Program-made: the position numbers and the translations under genes
Shown here: positions 16,627-25,771 of the stretch, piece by piece
How positions within the stretch are numbered: position 1 is the first letter of the stretch
Layout of the letters: each line of letters opens with the position of its first letter
Notes under the pieces: model-generated
Told to the model about the DNA's origin: nothing
What the model saw: the letters and a program-made list of their open reading frames with translations, nothing else
The model's database searches: none
DNA from: JBFKMV01 sp041629655
GTDB lineage: Bacteria; Acidobacteriota; Polarisedimenticolia; Polarisedimenticolales; Polarisedimenticolaceae
DNA: 44,507 bases
NCBI GenBank assembly: GCA_041629655.1
Contig: JBFKMV010000019.1
Location: 1-44,507, forward strand
Direction of reading: 5' to 3'

Positions 16627-16636
16627 CCCCCCCCCC
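16627..16636 (+). repeat. Poly-C homopolymer (10 C) in the hcp-mopE leader
   Basis: Ten consecutive C residues lie between the predicted promoter and the start of the exported Hcp gene, 56 bases before the ATG. It parallels the 9-C tract upstream of the PKD/GYW gene. Slippage here would alter leader length rather than the reading frame. Confidence 0.65.
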
Positions 16637-16692
16637 GACCTCCCGGACGGGACCACCGCGCCTGTCAGCCAACCCGTGAGGAGGTCCGAATC

Positions 16693-17256
16693 ATGAAAAG
16701 GCAGTCGATCAGTGTCACGATCAGCGTGGCGCTCCTGTTCGTCCTCGCTGCGACCCCGGCCGCGGCGGCGTTGCCGTTCAACGTGAAGATCACCGGCGAG
16801 ACGCAGGGTCTGATCCAGGGCAGCGTCACGCAGGCCGGCCGGGAAGGCACGATCCAGGGACTGGAGTACCACCACCTGGTGGAGATCCCGGTCGATGCCG
16901 CGTCAGGGGCACCCGCCGGTCGCCCCGTACACCAGGTCGTGATCTTCACCAAGGCGGTCGACAGGTCCACGGTGAACCTGTGGCGCGCCTTCGGAGACGG
17001 CGAGAACCTGACCAAGGTCGAGTTCATGTTCTACCGCCTCAACCCGGTGGGAACCGAAGAGCTCTACTACAAGGTCACGCTGACCGATGCGAAGGTCGTC
17101 GCGCTGGAACCCATCACGCCCCACGTGCGGGACGCCGAATTCGAGAACTTCCCCGATCAAGAGCGCATCCGCCTCGACTACCGGTTGATCAAGGTGGAAT
17201 TCCCGTCGGACGGCGGCGAGGAGCACGAGCTTTCGTCGGTCGATCCCGGGGCTTGA
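16693..17256 (+). CDS. Exported Hcp-family (type VI tube protein) homologue
   Basis: The product has 187 residues and starts at ATG 16693 with an AGGAGGT Shine-Dalgarno. Residues 1-26 are a clear Sec signal peptide (MKRQSISVTIS, hydrophobic core, TPAAAALP). The mature 160-residue part has the Hcp pattern and length: ITGETQGLIQGSV, a basic/Gly-rich turn, LEYHHLVEIPVD, GRPVHQVVIFTKAVDRST, LWRAFGDGENL, VEFMFYRL, YYKVTLTDAKVV and a final RLDYRLIKVEF. Hcp normally lacks a signal peptide, is made in the cytoplasm and is propelled by the T6SS. No T6SS sheath, VgrG or TssJLM gene is present here. I infer an exported ring- or tube-forming structural protein outside a canonical T6SS. The downstream mopE-repeat gene starts 5 bases after the stop, and its Shine-Dalgarno overlaps that stop. 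Confidence 0.88.
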   Translation: MKRQSISVTISVALLFVLAATPAAAALPFNVKITGETQGLIQGSVTQAGREGTIQGLEYHHLVEIPVDAASGAPAGRPVHQVVIFTKAVDRSTVNLWRAFGDGENLTKVEFMFYRLNPVGTEELYYKVTLTDAKVVALEPITPHVRDAEFENFPDQERIRLDYRLIKVEFPSDGGEEHELSSVDPGA

Positions 17257-17261
17257 GGACG

Positions 17262-18893
<1,632 letters not shown>

Positions 18894-18900
18894 GCCGAGT

Positions 18901-18930
18901 GGCCGCGGGGTGCATCGGCGCCCCGCGGCC
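18901..18930. terminator. Bidirectional hairpin terminator between mopE-repeat gene and sufE
   Basis: A perfect 10-bp stem (GGCCGCGGGG at 18901-18910, CCCCGCGGCC at 18921-18930) has a 10-nt loop. GCTTCGTTTC follows on the plus strand. It lies in the 52-base space between two convergent stops, where a shared terminator is expected. Confidence 0.6.
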
Positions 18931-18945
18931 GCTTCGTTTCGAACC

Positions 18946-19383
18946 TCAGGCCGGCAGCGCCCGCCGCGCTTCCGCCGCCACCATCGTCACCAGCCCCATC
19001 AGGCCCATCGACTTGCCCATCGACAGCTCGTGGCCGAAGATCTCGTAGATCAGGTCGCCGGTCACCGCGGCGACCTGTTCCGGCGGCGCACCGGACAGCG
19101 TCTCGTCCAGGATCACCGCCAGCGCCTTGGCCGAGACGCCCTGGGGGTTCTCGACGGCGAAGTGGAACTTGAGCGTGCCGTCGGGCTGCGGCTCGGACCA
19201 CACGTAGGCTTCCGACTCGCAGGCCGGCACGAGCCGTTCCCGCGGATACGGACGCGTGGCGATGCGCTCCGGGACCGGGCGGAACCGTTCCGCCTTGTCG
19301 ATCAACAGCCGGATGCGGTCGGACCGATCCTCCAGCAGCGCGAGGTCGGCCAGCAGCCGGTCGAGCCTCGGCGGGCGCTTCAT
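18946..19383 (-). CDS. sufE: SufE-family sulfur acceptor protein
   Basis: The product has 145 residues, the SufE size. The N-terminal LADLALLEDRSDRIRLLIDKAERF matches the first SufE helices. VPACESEAYVW carries the conserved acceptor Cys (C55) in the position of SufE GCQSxVW. Later FHFAVENPQGVSAKALAVIL and the C-terminal SMGLMGLVTMV fit the fold. SufE takes persulfide sulfur from a cysteine desulfurase and passes it to the Fe-S scaffold. The gene lies 8 bases after the rhodanese gene, so a rhodanese-to-SufE relay is plausible. No sufS or sufBCD is visible in the window. Only a weak Shine-Dalgarno is present, consistent with coupling to the upstream gene. Confidence 0.88.
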   Translation of the reverse strand: MKRPPRLDRLLADLALLEDRSDRIRLLIDKAERFRPVPERIATRPYPRERLVPACESEAYVWSEPQPDGTLKFHFAVENPQGVSAKALAVILDETLSGAPPEQVAAVTGDLIYEIFGHELSMGKSMGLMGLVTMVAAEARRALPA

Positions 19384-19391
19384 CGTCCGCG

Positions 19392-20261
19392 TTACGGCTT
19401 CTCGATCGGGACGTTGACCATGTTGCCCCACTCGGTCCAGCTGCCGTCGTAGTTGCGGACCTGCTTGAACCCCAGCAGGTAGGTCAGCACGAACCAGGTG
19501 TGGCTGCTGCGCTCGCCGATCCGGCAGTAGGCCACCACGTCGTCGTCGGGTTTCAGGCCGTGCTCCTCGATGTAGATCTGCTTCAGTGCCGCGGAGTCCT
19601 TGAACGTGCCGTCCTCGGTGTTGACGGCGCGGGCCCAGGGGACGTTCCTGGCCCCCGGGATGTGGCCACCGCGTAGCGCGCCCTCGTTGGGGTAGTCGGG
19701 CATGTGCAGCCGCTCGCCGCGGAACTCCTCGGGACTGCGCACGTCGACCATCGGGCGCTGCTGCTGCATGTGCTGGAGCACCTGGTCGCGGAACGCCCGC
19801 AGCTTCGTGTCGTCGCGCTGCGGCGCCTGGTAGCGGCCCGTGGGGTACTCCGGCACGTCCTTGGACAGCGGGCGGTTCTCCTGGGTCCACTTCAGCCGGC
19901 CGCCGTCCATGATCTTGACCTTGTCGTGCCCGAACAGCTGGAAGATCCAGAACGTGTAGGTCGCCCACCAGTTGTTCTTGTCGCCGTACAGGACGATCGT
20001 GGTGTCCCGGGCGACGCCGCTCCGGTTCATCAGGTCCTCGAAGCCCTCCCGCTGCAGGTAGTCCCGCCGCAGCGGGTCGTTGAGGTCCCGCGTCCAGTCG
20101 ACCTCGACCGCGCCGGGGACGTGGCCGGAGGCGTAGAGCAGGGGGTCCTCGTTGGACTCGGCGATCCTCACCTCGGGGTCTTTGAGATGCTCGGCGACCC
20201 AGTCGGTCGAGACGAGCACGTCGGGATGGACGTACCCGCGGTCGTTGATCGGCTTCGGCAT
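19392..20261 (-). CDS. Two-domain rhodanese-type sulfurtransferase
   Basis: The product has 289 residues and starts at ATG 20259-20261 with GAGGAGGA upstream. It has two tandem rhodanese domains: an inactive one at about 12-135 (WVAEHLKDPEVRIAES, HVPGAVEVDW, IVLYGD) and an active one at about 155-285. The active-site loop is YCRIGERS with Cys246, as in thiosulfate sulfurtransferases (CRxGxR) rather than the CG[S/T]GVT loop of 3-mercaptopyruvate sulfurtransferases. No signal peptide is visible, so it is cytoplasmic. It transfers sulfane sulfur from thiosulfate or a similar donor. It is the first gene of an operon with sufE, which suggests feeding persulfide into Fe-S assembly. Confidence 0.92.
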   Translation of the reverse strand: MPKPINDRGYVHPDVLVSTDWVAEHLKDPEVRIAESNEDPLLYASGHVPGAVEVDWTRDLNDPLRRDYLQREGFEDLMNRSGVARDTTIVLYGDKNNWWATYTFWIFQLFGHDKVKIMDGGRLKWTQENRPLSKDVPEYPTGRYQAPQRDDTKLRAFRDQVLQHMQQQRPMVDVRSPEEFRGERLHMPDYPNEGALRGGHIPGARNVPWARAVNTEDGTFKDSAALKQIYIEEHGLKPDDDVVAYCRIGERSSHTWFVLTYLLGFKQVRNYDGSWTEWGNMVNVPIEKP

Positions 20262-20430
20262 CGCTATCCTCCTCGGAAGGAGCGCGATCTCCTTCGGTGT
20301 GGTTCGGAAAGGCAAACCGTCTTCTTGCCCGGTGCGTTTCATCGTACCACGGCGACACGGCCCCCGGTGGCGCCGCCACGGGCGTCGCTGTAGGTTTCCT
20401 GAGATAATGACCCGAGGAGGCTCGCCGGCG

Positions 20431-21093
20431 ATGTCCCGCGCCATCACGCTCTCGTTCCTGCTGCTGGTTGCCGCGACGGCGGCCCCGGCCGGGGTGGAGA
20501 TCGTGCTCCAGGACGGGCGGGTCTTGAAGGGCGCGACGCTCGAGCTGAAGGACGACAACTACCTGTTCGAGCTGGACGGCGGCCAGGGCACGCTGGCCCT
20601 CCCGGCGGGGCTGGTTCGCGAGATCCGCTTCTTCGACGCGCCCGAGCCGGACGCCTTCGACGCCGCCACCGGCGAGCCGGTCGAGCCGCCGGTCGACGAG
20701 CTGGATCGGACTCCCCGGAACCTGGTCGTCGACCCGGCCGATCCCGCGCCGGACACCCGGCGGCCCGATCCGCGCACGCCGCCGCCTGCCGAGCAGGTGC
20801 GCGCCTTCGGCCGCCCGCCGGCCACGTTCCGCCCCGGCGCGGTGGACACGGTCTGGCGCAACGAGGACGTCCTCGGCCGGAACACCGACGCGACGCAGTT
20901 CAACCCGTCGCGCTGGTACCGGCCGGCGCGGTCGTCGGAGTGGTCGCCGACGTCGGCCTTCGACGATCGATCCGCCTACCCCAGCTTCAATCCGTCGCGC
21001 TGGTACCGGCCGCGCACGCGGTCGACGTGGTTTCCCCGGGACGCCTTCGCCCCGACCGAGTGGTTCCCGCCGGTGGTCTCGAGCCGCGACTGA
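20431..21093 (+). CDS. Exported protein of unknown function with duplicated FNPSRWYRP motif
   Basis: The product has 220 residues and starts at ATG 20431 (GAGGAGG upstream; ATG 20407 is an in-frame alternative). A signal peptide covers 1-20. Residues 22-70 form a small beta-rich unit (VEIVLQDGRVLKGATLELKD, LALPAGLVREIRFFD) that looks SH3/Sm-like, as in many exported proteins of Planctomycetes and Acidobacteria. A Pro/Asp-rich disordered stretch follows at 75-130. The C-terminus has two exact copies of FNPSRWYRP at 157-165 and 186-194, and more Trp/Phe-rich variants (SEWSPTSAFD, STWFPRDAF, TEWFPPVV). The family is not recognised. The regular W-rich repeats suggest a binding or assembly tail. 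Confidence 0.75.
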   Translation: MSRAITLSFLLLVAATAAPAGVEIVLQDGRVLKGATLELKDDNYLFELDGGQGTLALPAGLVREIRFFDAPEPDAFDAATGEPVEPPVDELDRTPRNLVVDPADPAPDTRRPDPRTPPPAEQVRAFGRPPATFRPGAVDTVWRNEDVLGRNTDATQFNPSRWYRPARSSEWSPTSAFDDRSAYPSFNPSRWYRPRTRSTWFPRDAFAPTEWFPPVVSSRD

Positions 21094-21114
21094 CCGCAGG
21101 CGGGAGCGGTCAGT
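21089..21114. terminator. Bidirectional hairpin spanning two convergent stop codons
   Basis: A 9-bp inverted repeat (ACTGACCGC at 21089-21097, GCGGTCAGT at 21106-21114) with an 8-nt loop includes the TGA of the FNPSRWYRP protein and the TGA of hpt. It is positioned as a compact shared terminator, although no T-tract follows. Confidence 0.4.
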
Positions 21115-21661
21115 TCCCGGGGTCCGACGACGACGATTCCCGCGCCGGAAGCACTCCGATGTAGGGCAACGTGCGGTAACGGTCGGCATGGTCCAGGCCG
21201 TAGCCGACGACCCACACGTCGTGGATATCGAAGCCGAGGTAGTCGGACTCGACGCCGACGTGGCGCTCCTTGTCCTTGCGCACCAGGATGCAGCTGCGGA
21301 GCGACGCCGGTCGGCGAGCCCGCAACAGGTCCATCAGATGATCGAGCGTCGCGCCGGTATCGATGATGTCGTCCACCACCAGCACGTGTCGGCCCTCGAT
21401 GCTCGACCGCAGGTCCATCACCAGCCGGATGTCGCCGCTGGTCATCGACTCGCCGTAGCTGGAGATCGCGATGAAGTCGACGCGGTGCGGAACCGTCAGC
21501 CGGCGGCACAGATCGGCGAGAAAGATGAACGCTCCCTTCAGCACGCCGACCAGGTACAGCTCCCGCGCTTCGGCATAGTCCCGCGAGATCTGCTCGGCCA
21601 GCTCGCCGACGCGTTGGGCCAGCGTGGCCTCGTCGACCAGGACCTCGGGTCGTCGATTCAT
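21110..21661 (-). CDS. hpt: Hypoxanthine phosphoribosyltransferase
   Basis: The product has 183 residues, the typical bacterial HPRT length. The PRPP-binding loop VLVVDDIIDTGATL is at 93-106. The flexible-loop region SSYGESMTSGD and the C-terminal base-contact region DVWVVGYGLDHADRYRTLPYIG are as in hpt. It converts hypoxanthine (and guanine) plus PRPP to IMP/GMP in the cytoplasm. It lies 32 bases after the adenine deaminase gene on the same strand. The deaminase makes hypoxanthine from adenine, so the two genes form a complete adenine-to-IMP salvage route. Confidence 0.95.
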   Translation of the reverse strand: MNRRPEVLVDEATLAQRVGELAEQISRDYAEARELYLVGVLKGAFIFLADLCRRLTVPHRVDFIAISSYGESMTSGDIRLVMDLRSSIEGRHVLVVDDIIDTGATLDHLMDLLRARRPASLRSCILVRKDKERHVGVESDYLGFDIHDVWVVGYGLDHADRYRTLPYIGVLPARESSSSDPGN

Positions 21662-21693
21662 CTCCCGCTTCTCCCCCGCGGCAAACCCGTACG

Positions 21694-23403
21694 CTAGTTT
21701 TCCCCGGCAAACAGGTCAACGACTTGCATGCGATCCACGTCGACCAGCCCGCGATCGGTCAGCTTGAGCCGCGGGATCACCTCCAGGCCGATGAAGCTCA
21801 GCATCGTGAACGGGTCTCGCAGCGCGCTGCCGAGCCCGCTCGCGGCGCGCAGCACGGCGCGCAGGCGCTCGGCGACCTCGCCGTGCGGCCGGTCGGACAT
21901 CAGCCCCGCGACCGGCAACGGCAGCAGCTCCAGCACGCGCCCGTCCTCGGCGGCCGCCAGGCCGCCTTGCGCTGCGGCGACCGCCCGCGCCGCCGCCAGC
22001 ATCGAGTCGTCGTCGGCGCCGACGACGATCAGGTTGTGGTGGTCGTGCGAGATCGTGCCGGCCAGCGCGCCGCGCCGCAGTCCGAATCCGCGGACGAAGC
22101 CCAGTCCGACCCGGCCGGACCCGCGGTGCCGCTCGATCACGGCGGCCTTGAGCAGGTCGCGCCCCGGGTCCGCGACCGCCCGCCCGTCCTCGATCCGACA
22201 CTCCTCGACCAGGCATTCGGTCCGCAGGCGCCCGTCCATGACGCCGATGACCCGAACGCGACGCCCGGCGGCGGGTATCCCGAGCGTGACCCGCGGCCAG
22301 TCCACCCGTACCGTGTCCCGCGGCGGCTCGACGTCGCCGGGCGCCGGCCACAGCGCCCGCCCGTCGCGCGCCACCACGCGGCCGGCCGCCCAGACCTCGC
22401 GGGCCCGGAAGTCTTCCAGGTCGTCGGCCACCACCAGGTCCGCGACGCGGCCCGGAGCGATCGCTCCGCGGTCGCGCAGCCGGAAATGCTCGGCGACGTT
22501 GAGCGTCGCGAGCCGGACCGCCGTCGGCGGATCCATCCCGTTCGCCACGGCCAGACGCACCATCCGGTCCACCGACCCGTCGTCGAGCAGGTCGTCGACG
22601 TGGCGATCGTCGGTGCAGAAGCAGAACCGGCGTTCGTTGCGCGGCGTGACGAGCGGCAGCAACCGCTGCAGGTCGCGGGCCAGGCTGCCCTCGCGAATGA
22701 ACACGACGAGTCCGGCGCGCAGCTTGTCGAGCGCCTCTTCGGCGGTGGTACACTCGTGGTCGGATTCCAGACCTGCGGCAGCATAGGCGTTGAGCGCCGG
22801 CCCGGCGAGCTGCGGGCAATGGCCGTCGCGCGGTCGACCCTCGAACACCTCGATCTTGCGGAGGACGCGCGGCTCTCCCGCCACGACGGCGGGGAAGTCC
22901 ATCATCTCGGCCAGGCCGAGAGCGCCGGCATCGCGCAGCTCCCGCAGGTCGTCGGCCTCGATCGCCGCGCCGGCGGTCGCCAGGCCGGTGGCCGGCACAC
23001 AGGAGGAGGCGTTGACCAGCATCGTCAACGGCGTTCCGGCGGCGCTGTCGCGCATGAACCGCACGCCCGCGAGCCCCAGCACGTTGGCGATCTCGTGCGG
23101 GTCGCTGACCACGGCGGTCACGCCGTGCGGCACCACGACCGCGGCGAACTCGGCGGGCGTGATCAGGGCGCTCTCGACGTGCACGTGGGCGTCGATCAAC
23201 CCCGGGCAGACGAAGCGGCCGTCGAGGCGGCGGACGTCGTGCGCGCGGTAGTTCGGTCCGACGCCCGCGATGCGGCCCTCGGCGATCGCCACGTCGGCCT
23301 CGACGACGTCGCCCGCGAACACGTCGACGACTCGGCCGCCGGCAAGCAGCACGTCGGCCGGCTCATCACCCCGGGCCACGGCGAGGAGTCGGGTCGTGCT
23401 CAC
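21694..23403 (-). CDS. ade: Adenine deaminase
   Basis: The product has 569 residues (E. coli Ade is about 588). The GTG start at 23401-23403 has GAGGT seven bases upstream; no ATG is near. The family landmarks are all present: ADVLLAGGRVVDVFAGD, the metal motif GLIDAHVHVESALI, VSDPHEIANVLG, LAEMMDFPAVV, RFCFCTDDRHVDDLL and the C-terminal GTISHDHHNLIVVG and DPFTMLSFIGLEVIP. It is a binuclear-metal amidohydrolase converting adenine to hypoxanthine and ammonia. It is the first gene of a pair with hpt. A TATGAT hexamer on the minus strand (23455-23460) may be its -10. Confidence 0.95.
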   Translation of the reverse strand: MSTTRLLAVARGDEPADVLLAGGRVVDVFAGDVVEADVAIAEGRIAGVGPNYRAHDVRRLDGRFVCPGLIDAHVHVESALITPAEFAAVVVPHGVTAVVSDPHEIANVLGLAGVRFMRDSAAGTPLTMLVNASSCVPATGLATAGAAIEADDLRELRDAGALGLAEMMDFPAVVAGEPRVLRKIEVFEGRPRDGHCPQLAGPALNAYAAAGLESDHECTTAEEALDKLRAGLVVFIREGSLARDLQRLLPLVTPRNERRFCFCTDDRHVDDLLDDGSVDRMVRLAVANGMDPPTAVRLATLNVAEHFRLRDRGAIAPGRVADLVVADDLEDFRAREVWAAGRVVARDGRALWPAPGDVEPPRDTVRVDWPRVTLGIPAAGRRVRVIGVMDGRLRTECLVEECRIEDGRAVADPGRDLLKAAVIERHRGSGRVGLGFVRGFGLRRGALAGTISHDHHNLIVVGADDDSMLAAARAVAAAQGGLAAAEDGRVLELLPLPVAGLMSDRPHGEVAERLRAVLRAASGLGSALRDPFTMLSFIGLEVIPRLKLTDRGLVDVDRMQVVDLFAGEN

Positions 23404-23565
23404 GGTGAGGACCTCGGGCCGCCGCCCCGGACGGCGCGTCGAAGGAACCCCGGAATCATAACATCCGGGAAACGGTGCGGATCGTCGCGAGGGGCGGTCG
23501 CGCGCGCTCTCCCCCCGTCCGCCCGGGGGTAGAATCGCGACGGCGATCCCGCCCGGGAGAACGAG

Positions 23566-24315
23566 TTGGCCGAGGCAGGCAGCATCGACGAGGTCATCGC
23601 GCGGCTGTCGGAGATCGTCGATCGCGCCGAGGCGGACGGTTCGCGGCTCGGCTACTTCCCGGCGCTCTACCGCAAGGTGACGGCCCGCGTCGATCACGAG
23701 ATCCGTCGCGGGACGTTCGACGACGGCGAACGCATGACACGGCTCGACGTGGCGTTCGCCAACCGATATCTGGAAGCGTTCGAGCTCCACCGGACGGGCC
23801 GGCCGCCGACCCGCTCGTGGGACACCGCGTTCCGGACCACCGGGCGCTGGTGGCCGATCGTGTTGCAGCACCTGTTGCTCGGCATCAACGCGCACATCAA
23901 CCTCGACCTGGGCATCGCCGCCGCGCAGACGGCTCCCGGCGCCGCCTTGCCCGCGCTCCGTGGCGACTTCGACCGGATCAACGGCATCCTGGCCTCGATG
24001 GTCGGCGAGGTGCAGCAGGAGCTGGCGCAGGTCTGGACCGCGCTGCGCTGGTTCAACCGTCACCTGGGCGACGGGCAGCGCGTGCTGATCAACTTCAGCA
24101 TGGAGCGCGCGCGGGCCCACGCCTGGTCCGTCGCCGAGCAGCTCGCCGCGACGCCGCCGGCGGACTGGCCGGCCGCCATCGAGCGGCTCGACCTCGACGT
24201 CGCCGGGCTCGCCGCGCTGGTCCTGCGGCCGGGTCCGGTGACCGCCGTGGTGACGAAGGTGGTGCGGATCGGCGAGCGCGGCACGGTCGGCGAGATCGTG
24301 CGGCTGCTGCGCTGA
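23566..24315 (+). CDS. DUF5995 family protein
   Basis: The product has 249 residues with a TTG start at 23566 behind GGGAGAA; the next in-frame Met is about 57 residues in, too late for the conserved part. The pattern YFPALYRKVTARVD, FANRYLEAFELHRTGRPPTRSW, LQHLLLGINAHINLDLG and the C-terminal VRIGERGTVGEIVRLL matches DUF5995. The His/Asn/Asp cluster around NAHINLDL could be a metal or active site. No signal peptide is seen and the function is unknown. TAGAAT in the preceding gap (23531-23536) is a plausible -10. It is convergent with the next gene, 6 bases apart. Confidence 0.82.
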   Translation: MAEAGSIDEVIARLSEIVDRAEADGSRLGYFPALYRKVTARVDHEIRRGTFDDGERMTRLDVAFANRYLEAFELHRTGRPPTRSWDTAFRTTGRWWPIVLQHLLLGINAHINLDLGIAAAQTAPGAALPALRGDFDRINGILASMVGEVQQELAQVWTALRWFNRHLGDGQRVLINFSMERARAHAWSVAEQLAATPPADWPAAIERLDLDVAGLAALVLRPGPVTAVVTKVVRIGERGTVGEIVRLLR

Positions 24316-24321
24316 GGCGGG

Positions 24322-25353
24322 TCAGGGACCGGGCGGCGCGGCACACACCGCGCGGAGCGAGAACTGCTCCCGCGTCGGGAGCTTTCCGGCCGCCTCGAGC
24401 TCCCGCATCAGCAGCGCGTTGTAGCTCGGACGGTAGGTTTCGGCGTAGCGCCGGAAGCGCTGCTGGACCAGCTCCGACTCCAGCTTGCCGCAGTGCGCCC
24501 GCACGCGCTCGCGGATGTTCTTCCAGCGCCGCTTGACGTAGAAACTGGTGTTGAACGCCTCGTCCCAGTCCGGGTTGATGAAGTCGCGCAGATCGATCTC
24601 GCCGTCGAGGACCCAGCCCGCCTGGTCGTCGTGACGGATCCGCGCCGGCGCGTCCTCGCTGCACAGCGAGCGCACCAACCGGAACCCCTGGTAGTTCGCC
24701 TCGAGGTCGGCGTGCGACAGGATGCCCGTCGTCAGCGTGCCCTCGATCGTCCGCTCGCGGTTCAGGCCCCACAACACCGCGTTGCGGGCGGCGTCCTCCG
24801 GGAGTTGCCCGCTGCGGACCGCGCGCTGGAACTGGCGGTTGTAGCGGACGCCGAACGAGAAGAAGTGACCGAGCTTGTCGACGCTGAGGTAGATCCCGCC
24901 GATGTTGACCGTGCGCCCCAGCGGAACGCCGAGATTGGCGTAGTAGGGCTCGCCCAGGATGCTCTGGCGGTAATAGGCGCGTGTGCCGGTGGCCCGCTTC
25001 GGATAGCGGTCGATGCCCGGCGCCTTGTTCGCCCACACCCCGACCCTGCGGTAGAGCGGCTGGCGAAAGCCACGCAGCGCGTGGTGCACCGCTTCGTCGC
25101 AAGTCAGCCGCGCCGCGTTCCGCCGGCCGTTGAGCCCGGCCAGCCGCGCCCGCACGACGTCGTTGACGTGCGCGTTGACCCGGGACGCAGAATCGTGGAG
25201 CGGGGTATCGAGGGCGAGATAGGGGTCGGTTTCCATTCCGTGCGCCGGGAGCAGCCCCAGCAAGCCCAGTCCGGCGACCGCGCAGGCCCTTGTCGCGGTG
25301 GCGAGCGGGCCCGCAAGTTCGCGAAGTTGCCGCCTGTCGCGCCGCTCGTTCAC
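24322..25353 (-). CDS. Exported protein of unknown function with DKLGHF motif
   Basis: The product has 343 residues; the GTG start at 25351-25353 is preceded by GAGGACGAC. A hydrophobic signal segment lies at about 20-40 (ACAVAGLGLLGLLPAHG), rather late, so the true start may be further in. Residues 45-340 are mostly helical and rich in Arg/Tyr/Asn. The most distinctive motif is YLSVDKLGHFFSFGVRYN around 155-172, which recalls the DKxGH motif of DUF2279-type periplasmic proteins. Other blocks are YYRQSILGEPYYANLG, IEGTLTTGILSHADLEANYQG and INPDWDEAFNTSFY. I do not recognise the family with certainty and assign no function. Confidence 0.7.
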   Translation of the reverse strand: MNERRDRRQLRELAGPLATATRACAVAGLGLLGLLPAHGMETDPYLALDTPLHDSASRVNAHVNDVVRARLAGLNGRRNAARLTCDEAVHHALRGFRQPLYRRVGVWANKAPGIDRYPKRATGTRAYYRQSILGEPYYANLGVPLGRTVNIGGIYLSVDKLGHFFSFGVRYNRQFQRAVRSGQLPEDAARNAVLWGLNRERTIEGTLTTGILSHADLEANYQGFRLVRSLCSEDAPARIRHDDQAGWVLDGEIDLRDFINPDWDEAFNTSFYVKRRWKNIRERVRAHCGKLESELVQQRFRRYAETYRPSYNALLMRELEAAGKLPTREQFSLRAVCAAPPGP

Positions 25354-25463
25354 GTCGTCCTCGCTCCGGTCTGCTGCTGCGGATTATCTCATTCGAGGGC
25401 GGTTCCGGGAACCCCCGAGTCGTGGTAGCCTCGCCCGACGATGATTCCAGCGCGGAGGCACCG

Positions 25464-25685
25464 ATGAAGAAGAAATGGTTCCTGCCGATCTTGCTGGCCG
25501 GCGTCATCGCCGCGGCAGCACTGGCGCTGTCGAGTCCCGCGCCCGAGGCCGCCCCCGAGTGCGTGGACCCGGACCTGTGCCCGATCGTGGTCTGCCCGCC
25601 CGACCACGAGTTCGTGCCCACGACCTGCAAGGAGTGCCAGCACTGCGAACCGACGCGGCCGAAGCGGGGCAAGGGACCGAAATAG
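25464..25685 (+). CDS. Small exported Cys-rich protein
   Basis: The product has 73 residues and starts at ATG 25464, preceded by GGAGG with a 6-base spacer. Signal peptide or lipoprotein-like N-terminus: MKKKWFLPILLAGVIAAAALAL. The mature part of about 45 residues has six Cys (CVDPDLC, VVCPPDHE, TTCKECQHC) and a basic tail RPKRGKGPK. The even Cys number and export suggest three disulfides or a small metal site. No family is recognised. It is divergent from the DKLGHF protein and is probably monocistronic. Confidence 0.7.
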   Translation: MKKKWFLPILLAGVIAAAALALSSPAPEAAPECVDPDLCPIVVCPPDHEFVPTTCKECQHCEPTRPKRGKGPK

Positions 25686-25771
25686 ACCCGAGGCGGCCCG
25701 GCTGATTTTCCGCTACCCCCGCCGCGCGGCGCGCGGTATGTTCCCGTGCGCCGTCGGGGAGGGCCGCAACC

